The notes below the pieces were generated by a model. The model was not told the DNA's origin, ran no database searches, and worked only from the letters and a program-made list of their open reading frames with translations. A stretch of 64,000 bases of DNA from Apium graveolens (taxonomy: Eukaryota > Streptophyta > Magnoliopsida > Apiales > Apiaceae), in the NCBI RefSeq assembly GCF_009905375.1, contig NC_133657.1, positions 61,492,863-61,556,862 of the forward strand, given 5' to 3'. The translations under genes and the position numbers were made by a program. This document shows, one piece after another, positions 33,205 to 43,603 of the stretch. Position 1 is the first letter of the stretch; the number at the start of each line of letters is the position of its first letter.

Positions 33205-34322
33205 TGTTAGAAATATGTGTATTAGTTTGATGATAAGTTAAACAAAACACTTAAGTAGAAATCTAGTGTTTGTAGCCTCAACGGATAAGACCATTTTGGC
33301 TATCCGTTGAAGGAGTAGTTTTACTTAGAAATAAGTTTAGTATTGTAGCACATTTCATTCTCTGTATTTAAGTTGTTATTCTTAGATGTTGTGGGAAATT
33401 ATCAGTCATGTTGACTACTAGTGGATATGCAAATAGGAGGGCTAATTGTAAATATTTCATGCCTTGTAATTTTGTATAAGTGAAGTAATATCAACTGATA
33501 TTAAAGGCCTTCAACGGATGAAAAACAAAGCTTCAACGGATGTCTCTAAATCTTCAACGGATAACATCCATCAACGGATGAGTGCTTCAACGGATAAAGC
33601 TTCAACTGCTAATGCATCAACGGATAAAGCTTCAACGGATAAAGCTTCAACGGATAAAGCTTCAACGGATAAAGTCATCAACGGATGAAAGCTTCAACGG
33701 ATGCTTAGTTCAATAGCAGTTGATAGTGACAATTCATAAGCTGACAGAGGCACATGGGTTGACAGAGAGAAACTGGAATGTTACAGCCTCTAGGAGGAAT
33801 CAAGAAAATGCAGCATTTCCATTTCGGTGCAAACAAGGAAGTATTCAAAGATTCACAGCTAAACCTAAATTGCATTGGATAGAGAAATGAAGAAGAAACA
33901 TGTGAAGAATCTTTTAATTGTATTTTACAGTTTTGTTTTCACTTGTAAACTTGGTGATATATAAACCAAGTAGCAGCTAGTAATTAGATGTTGAATTTTC
34001 CAGAGCTGTTTAGAAAAATCCAGAGAGAAAATCATCTAGTTTGTACTAGGACGCAGCTGTGATTTAATTCTTTAAATCACAGATTTTCTGAAATAACACA
34101 TCTATGGTGGAACAACAAATCCACCAGAAAAGTTTTTAAGTTCTTTGTGTTCTTTACATTTGTGTTTGAATATATATCTGTCTGTATTAGCCTCAAGCAA
34201 TTCACACACATTTGTTCACTAAAACACTTAGCCTTAGAAACTGCTCAAAACTTGAAAAAGTTTTGAGATTTACATTCAACCCCCCTTCTGTAAATCTCAT
34301 TATTAGTCCACTGGGAATAACA
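33205..34322 (+). repeat. LTR of Copia element D (related to E)
   Basis: 1118 bp, TGTTAGAAATATG to GGGAATAACA. Start, end, TATA box (TATATAAACC, 33957-33966) and downstream CT stretch match the LTR of E (50682-51703). It is a 5' LTR, since a primer site and gag start follow. It is inserted in the leader of the lost 3' ORF of element 0. Confidence 0.85.
33508..33705 (+). repeat. CAACGGAT motif array in LTR D
   Basis: About a dozen copies of TCAACGGAT(A/G)A in 200 bases, four of them in near-perfect 17-bp repeats (AAAGCTTCAACGGAT, 33608-33664). Single copies also lie at 33279 and, inverted (ATCCGTTG), at 33304. Confidence 0.85.
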
Positions 34323-34474
34323 ATTGGTATCAGATCAAGCTCTTAACTTACAAAGAGTTTAAAGATTTATTCTACTAACATCATGAGTGAGAAGAATTCT
34401 CCTGCTACCATCCTAAGTAGGAAGGATATTGGTATAAAGATTCCAGTCCTGGAAAAAGATAACTATCATCATTG
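34323..34474 (+). pseudogene. gag: Primer site and gag start of element D, cut off by a junction
   Basis: The primer site at 34325-34336 reads TGGTATCAGATC, one mismatch from the usual AGAGC. Gag starts at ATG 34383 (MSEKNSPATILSRK) and runs to EKDNYHH at 34473, where the homologous next residue would be Trp. Athila pol follows at once. Confidence 0.8.
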
Positions 34475-35507
34475 ATGAATGCTTGCAAAATCTGGGACAC
34501 GTTCTCAAGAGGTGTGTTGAGACCAATCTGGTTCTCAATTGGGAGAAATGTCATTTTATGGTGCGTCAAGGCATTATTCTCGGGCACAAGGTTTCTAATA
34601 AGGGCCTAGAGATGGACAAGGCTAAGGTGGGGGTCATTGAGAATCATCCTCCACCTATTTCTGTCAAGGGGATTCACAGTTTTCTTGGTCATGCGGGTTT
34701 CTACAGGCGTTTCATCAAGGACTTCTCAAAAATTTCAAAGCCTTTGTGCAGTTTGTTAGAGAAAGATGTTCCTTTTAAATTCGATGACGAGTGCCTTGCA
34801 GCTTTTGAGACATTGAAAAAGATTTTAATCACGACACCTGTCATAACTGCACCTAATTGGAATGAGCCTTATGAGATGATGTGTGATGCAAGTGATTATG
34901 CAGTTTGAGCAGTTCTTGGGCAGAGAAAGAACAATATATTTCATGTAGTCTAATATGCTAGTAATACTCTAAATGGTGCTCAACTGAATTACACTACTAC
35001 GGAGAAGGAACTTTTGTCTATCGTCTACGATTTTGAGAAATTTTGATCTTATCTACTTGGGACTAAGTTGACAGTTTTAACTGATCACGCCACCATTCGA
35101 TATCTCCTCTCAAAGAAAGAATCGAAGCCTAGATTGATTCAATGGGTTCTATTACTCCAAGAATTTGAACTAGAGATCAAGGACAGAAAAGGAACGGAAA
35201 ATCAAGTTGCTGATCATCTCTCGCGTTTAGAGAATCCTAATACCACTTCGTTGGATAAAACATTGTTAAATGAGTCTTTTCCCGACGAGCAGCTGTTTGG
35301 AGTGCAAGAAGAAGAACCATGGTTTGCAGACATTGTGAACTATCTTGTGAGTAATATCATGCCTCCCGACTTATCTTCTGCTCAAATGAAGAAGTTTCTT
35401 TATGAGATGAAGTGGTACATGTGGGATGAGCCGTTTCTTTTTCGCCAAGGAGCTGACCAAATCATCAGGAGATGTATTCCTTACAGCGAAACGGGGGGGG
35501 GGGATCT
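34474..35507 (+). pseudogene. pol: Athila reverse transcriptase C-terminus and RNase H
   Basis: DECLQNLGHVLKRCVETN to EMMCDASDYAV (thumb and connection), then RNase H ([41 protein letters not shown]). Stops at about 34906, 34951 and 35045 each break one codon of an otherwise conserved frame. An 11-G run at 35493-35503 shifts the frame just before the HHCC zinc finger of integrase. Confidence 0.83.
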
Positions 35508-36606
35508 TGCGAGATTGCCACTCAATAACTTATGGAGGACATTATGGTGGAGAAAAGACAGCATCTCATATTCTTCAAGCAGGTTTCTTTTGGCCAACAT
35601 TTATTAAAGATGCTCATCAGTTCGTTTTGAAATGTGATCGATGTCAACGAGTGGGTAATATATCTAAGAAGGATGAGATGCCTCTTAATGTGCTTCTCGA
35701 GGTTGAGGTCTTCGATATTTGGGGAATTGACTTCATGGGGCCATTTGTCTCGTCTTGTAACAATCAGTATATCTTATTGGCAGTTGATCATGTATCAAAA
35801 TGGGTTGAAGTTAAGGCGTTTCTTACAAATGATGCGAAAGTGGTGCTTAATTTTCTTCACAAGCAAATATTCACATGGTTTGGAACTCCTAGAGTCATAA
35901 TCAGTGATGAGGGGTCGCATTTTTGCAATCGCAAGTTCACGGCTATGATGAAAAGGTATAATGTGAATCATCGCATTGCTACTGCTTATCATCCTCAGAC
36001 GAGTGGTCAAGCTGAAGTATCTAACAGGGAGATCAAGCGAATTTCGGAGAAAGTGGTATGTTCATCAAGGAAAGATTGGTCTTTAAAGCTTGATGAAGAT
36101 GTTTGGGCGTAAAGAACAGCATATAAGACTCCATTGGGAATGTCTTTGTTTCAGTTAATGTATGGTAAGGGGTGTCATTTGCCTTTGGAGCTCGAGCATA
36201 AAGCATATTGGGCTTTGAAGAAATTGAATCTGAACTTGGATGCAGCTGGAAAAAAGAGAATGCTTCAATTGAATGAACTTGACGAGTTTCGGCTTCAAGC
36301 TTATGAAAACAACAAGATGTATAAGGAGAAAGTCAAGAGGTGGCACGATCGGGGTCTAGTGATCAAGAAATTTGTGCCAGGGAAACAAGTTCTTTTGTTC
36401 AACTCTCGTCTCCGTCTTTTTCCTGGAAAGTTGAAGTCAAGATGGTTAGGGCCCTTCATAATCAAAACTGTGTTTCCACATGGAGCGGTGGAAATTTTTG
36501 AGAACGATCCGGGCCAAGCATTCAAAGTGAATGGTCAACGGTTGAAGCATTATTATGGTGACACGGCAAACCGCGAGGTGGTTAGTGTCGTTTTATTGTC
36601 CATTTG
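35508..36606 (+). pseudogene. pol: Athila integrase
   Basis: HHCC finger (H..H in [13 protein letters not shown] region, CDRCQR), catalytic core with GIDFMGPF, VIISDEGSHFCN and SGQAEVSNREIK, so D, D and E are present. A stop at 36110-36112 (WA-stop-RTAYKTP) interrupts it. The C-terminal part (SLFQLMYGKGCHLP, KLKSRWLGPFIIK) runs to 36606. No chromodomain. Confidence 0.83.
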
Positions 36607-37195
36607 ATCTCGAGATTCTACATCAAGCTAACGACGTAAAAGAAGCGCTTCTTGGGAGGCAACCCAAGTTTGTTGTATATTAGTAAGTAGAGGAAGCAAG
36701 AAGAAAGAAGAAAATCACAAAAAAATCAAAAAATTGGAAAAAATCAGGTCTGACTACAAAAGCCTGGCGCGCCCGCGCTGTCCTAGCGCACGCCCGCGCC
36801 GTTTTTACAGAGACACCGCGCGCCCGCGCTGACCTAGCGCGCGGCCATGCCGGTTTGGCAGAAGTAGCACGCGCCTGCGCCGACCTAGCGCGCGGCCGTG
36901 CAGTTTCTTGAACTTGGAAAAAAAATAAAAGGCAGTTTTGAGGGGAAAACCGGGAATTTGGTCCCAAAATCAATTCCTAACCGATTTTTACTCTCCCACA
37001 TCCCATAATTCCCTCTCCTAATCAATTCCATTATTCCCATGATCCCCACAATCAATTCCCACTTCTATTCTTTATAGAATTCACACCTCTCCACCTATAA
37101 ATAGATGCACTTACATACATCTTCTCCACCACATCGCAACTTCTCAAACACAAATTCTCTCTAAACACTTAGGCTCTTATTCTCTCTAATGAAGT
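36607..37195 (+). repeat. Athila region after pol: GC-rich 51-bp repeats and internal TATA box
   Basis: 36765-36903 holds three diverged ~51-bp units with GCGCGCCCGCGCTG and CCTAGCGCGCGGCC cores, strikingly GC-rich in an AT-rich window. A TATA box TATAAATAG lies at 37096-37104, followed by a CT-rich leader (CATCTTCTCC, TTCTCTCTAAAC) to the ORF at 37199. The - strand open frame across the repeats is an Arg/Ala-rich artefact. Confidence 0.7.
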
Positions 37196-37198
37196 TCC

Positions 37199-37504
37199 AT
37201 GGCACCCAAGAGACAAAGAACTCAAGTTGATAGCAGCACCACCGATTCTTCGACTGAGAGTGGTGTGAGGCCCATGTTTTCTACTCCTGAGGCTGAGGAG
37301 GAGTACATAGGGCTTCTCGCGAAGCCTATTGCTAAGGAGAGAGGGTTCCTGCCATCTAGAACCGATGGTAGTCTTTTGGAGATGATCTTGGAGATGGGCT
37401 GGGTTCCGTTTTGCGAGCCACCAGCCACTGTGCCTATGAGTGTGGTTCAAGAGTTCTATGCAAACGCTAAGGCCGATAAGAATGGCTTCACTGTGGTGCA
37501 ATGA
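37199..37504 (+). CDS. 3' ORF of the Athila fragment, truncated (PF20167-like plant transposon protein)
   Basis: MAPKRQRTQVDSSTTDSS, a basic Ser/Thr-rich start, then AEEEYIGLLAKPIAKERGF, LLEMILEMGWVPFCEPP and VVQEFYANA. These are hallmarks of the 'putative plant transposon protein' domain (Pfam PF20167, named from memory) common in Athila relatives. About 97 codons are intact before the junction at ~37500, after which sequence of the inverted Tat element follows and a stop comes at 37502-37504. The full-length protein is several hundred residues. Function unknown. Confidence 0.65.
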   Translation: MAPKRQRTQVDSSTTDSSTESGVRPMFSTPEAEEEYIGLLAKPIAKERGFLPSRTDGSLLEMILEMGWVPFCEPPATVPMSVVQEFYANAKADKNGFTVVQ

Positions 37505-37509
37505 GAATG

Positions 37510-39001
37510 GCTTCAAATTCTCCTAACTCAATTTCCCACTTGATGAGCCTTTCACTGGCCTTCGGGCTATGAAGAATGTTCCTCAAGGGTTGGTCTGTCA
37601 GGACTTCGATCTTATGAGCCTAGAAGCATGGTCTCAACTTTCTCGAGGCTGCGATGAGAGAAAGCTCGAACTTCTCCGTGGTGGAGTAATTCAACTCTAC
37701 TCCATGGAGCACCTTGCTTACATAATATACAGGCTTTTGGAACTTCTGCTCTTCCTTCACGAGGACTGTACTCACGGCTTGTTCAGATATCGTGAGGTAC
37801 AAATAAAGAGTGTCATCTGGACTTGGTTTGGCCAACAACGGGGCTTCATTCATGTACTTCTTTAGCTGTTTAAAGGCCTTTTGGCTCTCAGCTATCCATT
37901 CAAAGTCCTTCACTTTCTTAAAGGTTTTGACAAAAGGCAGACATTTGTCTCCAGACTTGGAGATGAACCTCCCTAGAGCTGCGATTCTTCCTGTCAGCTT
38001 CCGAACGTCCTTGATGGAGCATGGTGGCTTCATTTCTAGGATGGCTTTTATCTTTTCGGGGTTGACCTCTATTCCCCTCTTTGAGACCATGTGGCCCAAA
38101 AATTTTCCAGACCCAACACCAAAAACATACTTGGCTGGGTTTAACATCATCTTCTGGTGCCTGGGCACTTCAAATGCCTCTCTGAGGTAGCTAATATGAT
38201 CGGCCTTGCTTAGGCTTTTCACTAACATATCACAAGCATAGACCTCCATGGTCTTCCCAATTAGATGGGCAAATATCTTGTTTACGAGTCTTTGGAAGTA
38301 GCTCCTACATTCTTAAGTCCAAAAGCCATAACAGGATAACAAAATACACCAAAGTATATTATGAAGGATACCTTTGGGGTGTCATCCTTATGCATTTTAA
38401 TCTGATTGTAACCACTGAAGCTAGCCATAAAGATTAACATCTCGTGTTCAGCAGTGGCATCGATCATGGTATCAATCCTCGGTAGGAGGTAACAGTCCTT
38501 GGTACAAGCATCATTCAAGTCAGTAAAGTCAATGCACATCCTCCACTTCCCATTGGGCTTCTTAACCATTATGGGGTTGGGCAACCATTCAGGGAATTGC
38601 ACTTCCTCAATAAATCCAGCTTCTAAAAGCTTCCTGACCTCCTACTTAATGGCTTCCAGCCTATCATGGGCAAAAGTTCTCTTCTTCCACTTCACAACCT
38701 TTCGGGTTGGGTCAACGTTCAACCTATGAGTTATAAGGTTTGGGTCTATCCAGGCATATTAGCTGTTGTCCAAGCAAACACATCACTGTTCTCTTGGAGG
38801 AAAGTGGTAATTTGGCCCTTCAAGTGCTTGTCCAGAGATGCCCCAATATACGTGACCTTCTCCGGGTCTAAGGGGTCAAAGGGAATTGAGACCAAGTCCT
38901 CGCTTGGCTTCCCTCGCAGTTCGTCATTCTCTCGGACATCCATGTTTTCTATGGGGAGGAACTGCCCCCCGGTTCCAATCGGGCCTAAGTGCTGCAACAT
39001 A
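37510..39001 (-). pseudogene. pol: Tat reverse transcriptase and RNase H
   Basis: From LQENSDVFAWTTANMPG through WLPNPIMVKKPNGKWRMCID, YPVMAFGLKN, LGHMVSKRGIEVNPEKIKAI, KLTGRIAALGRF to VYYVSKVLHGVELNYSTTEK. Catalytic residues are damaged: the first Asp motif (usually FMDAFSGY) reads FMASFSGY, and YxDD reads YACD. Stops or frame changes occur at 38746, about 38640 and 38282. The frame continues out of phase to about 37510. Confidence 0.8.
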
Positions 39002-40331
39002 TGTTAGGTCCCAATGTGTTTGTAGAAGGGGGGGTTGAATACAAACAGTACCGAATAATTGAATTAAATACGGAATAAAAATGTGAAACAAAATTCAAGT
39101 TAAATAAGAATATTATTAAACTTGAAGGGTGTTACAACAACGGTATCGATTACAAGGAATTAATCTCAAATTAATTATCACAAATCTAGAATAAATTCGA
39201 CATGAACTTTTTCTATTTTTGCAATAAAAAGATTCAAATGCTAAACGCAATTTGAGATTAAGTTCTAGGGATTTTGATCCGCTAGATAATTACACAAGAA
39301 CAAGAGAATGATTTCTAGTTGATTGGATTTAACTTTACAAACTAGAAATTATGATCTTGAAGTATGCAGATGAAGGATGAAATATTGTCTTCTTTTTCTT
39401 TTCTGCTGTGTTCTTGTTTTTGACTTGTGTTCTGTGTGTATATGATAGTCTTCTGCTTCTTTTTTTCTTTTTAAATCAATCAACAGACTCTCATTGAACT
39501 GGCAAGACAATCCTGAGCTCAGCAAGACAATCGGTAGGACTATAGATTGTACTAGCAAGACAATCCGATTGAACTACAATGACTTTCGGTATGACAATCA
39601 GTTGAACTAGCAAGACAATCTCCTTCCCAGTAGAACTTTCGGTATGACTATTGAAATGACTTGGCATGACAATCGGTATGACAATCCAAATTGTCATGCT
39701 AGTTCATTTTCAATTGTCTTGCTGATTTAAGACTGTTTTTAATCCAATTAAACTTCTGAAAATTCTTAATATTAATTCTGAATTAATTAATCAATTAATT
39801 TAATTAATCAATAAATTAATCTTTGCAGATATAATTTATTTTCTTAATTAAATTATATGACTTAATTAATTAATAGAGAATTAATATTAACCTTGAGCAG
39901 CAACCATTCTTCTGAAAATCTTCTGAAAAGCACTGAGAATTATGAATCAATTCCACCACTTCAATGTTGACACTCGATGTACTGTCTGGTTCATGAGTGA
40001 CTAACTTCCGTGATGTTTCTTCATGTCTTGACTTTGATAATTGATTTTCTTCAGATTAAATCCTTGTAATTCTTTGATACCCTGACGAGATCTCTGTCAC
40101 TTGATTAAATCCACAATCTTGATTTATATCACTGAGGCTTGAACAATTTCTTGAACTTCTTCCAGTTAATTAATTCCTCAAGTCTGTAGATGAACCTTGT
40201 TTTTGAATCCTTTGACAGATGTTACTTTATGAGATCTCTTTGACGGTAGATCCACTATTTACTTGTTACATTCTTATTTGAGTTGAGTTAAATCCTCGAA
40301 TAAACAAATAGGCTATGACATATGCCTTACA
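39002..40331 (-). repeat. Element B LTR copy 1
   Basis: 1330 bp, TGTTAGGTCCCAATG to GCATATGCCTTACA on +. Contains the inverted form of the GATTGTC(A/T)TGC repeats at about 39505-39725. Confidence 0.88.
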
Positions 40332-40904
40332 ATCTCCCCTATTTGTTTTTTAAACAATAACACACAAATACCTAGAGGATAACTCAACTAACAAATAAGA
40401 AAAAGATATAAACAGAAATGCAAAGTAAATAGCAGAAAAGTTCTGGACTAGATTTAACATATTCCAGATTCCAAATAGATGTTCCTCTAGACTGAACATA
40501 TCTTCAAGTAGTTTCATCTTCTTTTGTACACCCACATTTCCTGTTGAGAAGCCCATATCTCTCTTGCTTCTCCCCCTATGAGAATCAACTGATTAAAGAA
40601 GATCACCTTCGTTTACCACCTCTCCCGTACAATAGGATCCGCAGATAAAAACCAATGGTACTCCCCTTTTGAGAACAGCTTCTTCCCTTACTAGAAAATC
40701 ACCTTGTGTTTACAACCTCTCCCGTACAATAGGATCCGTAGTTACAAACAACAATGGTGTGGTGTAGTGTACATGTGTAGGACCTTTTTCTTCCTCCCTG
40801 TTATTTCTCCCCCTTAGTTGAGGAATCCTCCAAACTATTACTTAAGCTTTTATCTCCCCCTTAAAGAAGGAATGTATGCCGTCGTCTGAAGGAGTTCTCA
40901 TATT
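40332..40904 (-). other. Polypurine tracts and pre-LTR region, element B
   Basis: Counterpart of 12341-12773 in A. On - it carries GGGGAGA-type runs (40568, 40806, 40850) and AAATAGGGGAGAT next to LTR copy 1. The 68-codon frame 40350-40556 is discussed under rejected items. Confidence 0.7.
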
Positions 40905-41700
40905 TCACTTGGTTGGAAAAGATATAACAAGTAGTTTCTCTTTCTTCCTCACTGCGAGTGTGTGATTCTGTTTAGTGTACCTCACATGTGTTTCACTCTT
41001 CTCTCCACTCGTGTTTACACTCATTCTCACAAGTGTATCACTCCACTCATAGCCCCAACATTCAGCTGTACCTGCAAGGAAAATCACCTTAGCCATCCTT
41101 AAGGAGGTCACAGGTGGTGCAATGAGAGTTCGCAAATCCCCATCCTTGTTAAACTCATCAGATGAATCTGAGTCATAATCTACAAGTTGCTAGTTTCCCT
41201 TTTAGGGTTCCAGATTTGAATTCTGGGAAGGTAAACAATGATCCAAAGAATTTAGCATAAAGATCAAAGTTCCCTTCTAATGTCTTTGAAGACATTTCCT
41301 TGTGACTCATCAGGTAATATCTGAATCATTGTCAACAAGTTGCCGATCTGCACCTATGTCAGATCCACTATCCGCAGATGCATCCAGGGGATTTAAGCCT
41401 GGGGAGGTAGACACTGACCACTGACATATGGCTTTTGGATCAGTATCCTCTCCTAACACCTGTAAAGGCAATTGGTCCATTAATGAACCTTGAACAATTG
41501 AATCTGACCTTAAAATGGTCGAAACTTTTGTTTCCGTCAACTCGTCCTTTGTGTGTGTAACCTTTCCTTGTGCATCAAGAATTGTTTATATTTGAGGTGG
41601 TGACACTACATCGGATACCCTGGCCGACAGGAAAATTTCAATAGACACACCCTTTTGAGAGAATGAATCTAGTAACTATTTTTGAGCTTTTTCAGCCATT
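40905..41700 (-). pseudogene. 3' ORF remnant of element B
   Basis: Homologue of 11502-12340. Starts MAEKAQK at about 41699, immediately a stop (K-stop-LLDSFSQ), another stop in the SQIQTILDAQ region, then open to 41310. A second open piece (SLRMAKVIFLAGTAECWGYE) lies at 40905-41135. More damaged than in A. Confidence 0.6.
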
Positions 41701-42545
41701 ACATCTTTTTGAGAAGATGTATGGGGGCTAGCAGTTGTCTCGGTTTAAATACTACTCATCTATGTAGGAGACAGAGCTGCTGGGTCAACTTCAGAACCTT
41801 CCTTATGTGGTGCACTATAAGGCACTATCTCCCTCACGCTCATTCATACTACATTTAGTGGTAAGAGAGTGTTGGTTGGTTCTGTTTCTGTGTTTGTCTT
41901 TACAGTCTGGGATAGACGTTGTGGGTTTTCAACCTCATGACTGCCAATAAAAGAAAGCCATTGGAGACTGAACCTGTATCACAGAACATAGGGCAATATA
42001 GAGAGATAAAATGTACTTAAGATCTATAATAAATGAAAATTATACATTTAATCTTTTGAGAGAGATGATGTACAATAGTGATTTCAAAGGATTTTACTTG
42101 AAATAAGAAATCACTAATGTAGAAAGAAGTTTGATTTACTCCTAAAACTCACTGCACATATTAAACAATATGATTGTGCCTAGTGATTAGAGAGTTATAA
42201 ATATGATGATTGCTTGAGCAGTACACTAGTTCATACCAACCTCAAGTGAGATTATGACGAAGAGATTGCATAGTCCAATAGATTTGCAACTGCAAAGTCC
42301 ATGAACTGAGGTGCATTGACTTCCTCTTTTGACTCACCAACCAGGAGTACACTTGTACACATCTTACTAGAGTCCAATTCTAAGTGTAATATGCATCAGG
42401 TGCCTGATATGTCGTAATATTCTCAAGTCTCGTCACTGGTGCTATATGTTAGATACTGCTTCCTGATAATAACCTAGCACAATATACAAAATTTCACTGA
42501 TAACATATCCAGCTTGCAAATAGCCATATCCCTCAGATAAACCTT
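41701..42545 (-). other. Non-coding region where pol is missing, element B
   Basis: About 42145-42490 has no counterpart in A; the remainder aligns with 11065-11500. No protein-like frame. Confidence 0.55.
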
Positions 42546-42660
42546 TGTTGTTATCTCCAAAGGTAACCAGGGGGCCAGCTTTCTCAATCCACATTTGATA
42601 GCAGGGCTCTATCTCCGGTCATATGTCTTGATGATCCACTTGTCAAGAATCCACACTACC
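42546..42660 (-). pseudogene. pol: Protease remnant of element B
   Basis: WILD followed by an extra A (CTTGACAAGTGG) that destroys the DSG site, then the SSRHMTGDRALLS sequence in another frame. Homology to pol ends near 42500 (GYGYLQAG), within a few bases of where it ends in A. Confidence 0.7.
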
Positions 42661-42696
42661 GGTTACACCTGTATACTGCCCTGCACTTCAAATGGA

Positions 42697-43487
42697 TTAG
42701 ACCTTCTTCGGAACCCAAACTTGGTTGGGCCCGGCATACTTGTAGAATTGTCCTTTGTCAGGCAAAACAACATTTTTAATTTTAATGGTCTCAACATCCT
42801 CAATGACTGAACATTTGACCTTGTAAGCAGCCTTAACAAATTTTTGTTTAGGCTTAGGCACAAATGTCTCCTTTCTAGCCTTAGAAGGACTAGCAGTCTT
42901 AGACCTATCATGCCTCTTATTATTCACATGCTGACGAGGAGTAGTCTATCGCTAGAAACATGTTTACCATTAAAATAAGCATACATCAAATTAAAAGCAC
43001 AAGACATACAATTAGAAACACCACATGCTTTATGAGAGATATTAACAGCAGGCAATTTATGCATGGTAGACATGGTATTTTTGTTATCCAACTCATGTGT
43101 GTCTGAGTTAGTCTCAGTTGCTTTCACAACTTTGACTGGAACTTTCGACACACTTGACTTGGAAACAACCTTCTCATTAGCATGATCTTCAACACGTATT
43201 TCTTCTTGAATAACAGAAGAGGTCGCATCAAATGGTTCAGCAATTGATGCTTTATAGAGGGGTTCATCAACACCCTTAAGCACATGTGGTACATCCCTAC
43301 CTTTAGCACATACATGAGGAGGGGAGTTTATGCCTAATTCTCTAATAGCAGTATTGTAATCATAACCTATTCCAGATGTTTGATTAACAACTTGCTTACC
43401 GTAGAACTCTTTAGCCTTCGAACAAGAATTGAAGTAGGCTCTAACATTAGTCTTTGAGAATAGTTTCGAGTTGTCTATAACAGTCAA
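42697..43487 (-). pseudogene. gag: Gag C-terminal region of element B
   Basis: YFNSCSKAKEFYGKQVVNQ to CGVSNCMSCAFNLMYAYFNG, a frame change near 42927, then NNKRHDRSKTASPSKARKET to QVWVPKKV and the TAA (42697-42699). About 88% identical in protein to A by eye. Confidence 0.75.
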
Positions 43488-43603
43488 CTCTATTCTCTAG
43501 AAAAGATACTTGTTCTTTTAACTTGTCTTGATTAATGTGCACAAGTCTTAATTCATTGACCTCTTTCTCAAGGTCTTTGATCTGCTGACTTAACAGTTCA
43601 TTA

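Larger units (their letters stand above)
34474..37500 (+). mobile_element. Fragment of an Athila-type Ty3/Gypsy element
   Basis: Contains the end of reverse transcriptase, RNase H, the integrase region, the sequence after pol and the start of a 3' ORF, without LTRs. Both ends are abrupt (34474 against D, about 37500 against the Tat element) with no target duplication. Pol wording (LVLNWEKCHFMV, GLLGHAGFYRRFIKDFSK-like) is that of the Athila lineage, and a GCGCTTCTTGGGAGGCAACC sequence after pol (36643-36662) is one I associate with Athila elements. Confidence 0.8.

Noticed and set aside
33508..33705. CRISPR-like array of short repeats
   Set aside because: Repeat core is only ~8-17 bases, spacers are irregular and similar to each other, no cas genes, and it lies in a plant LTR.
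36680..36973. 97-codon - strand frame rich in Arg and Ala
   Set aside because: By-product of the GC-rich tandem repeats.
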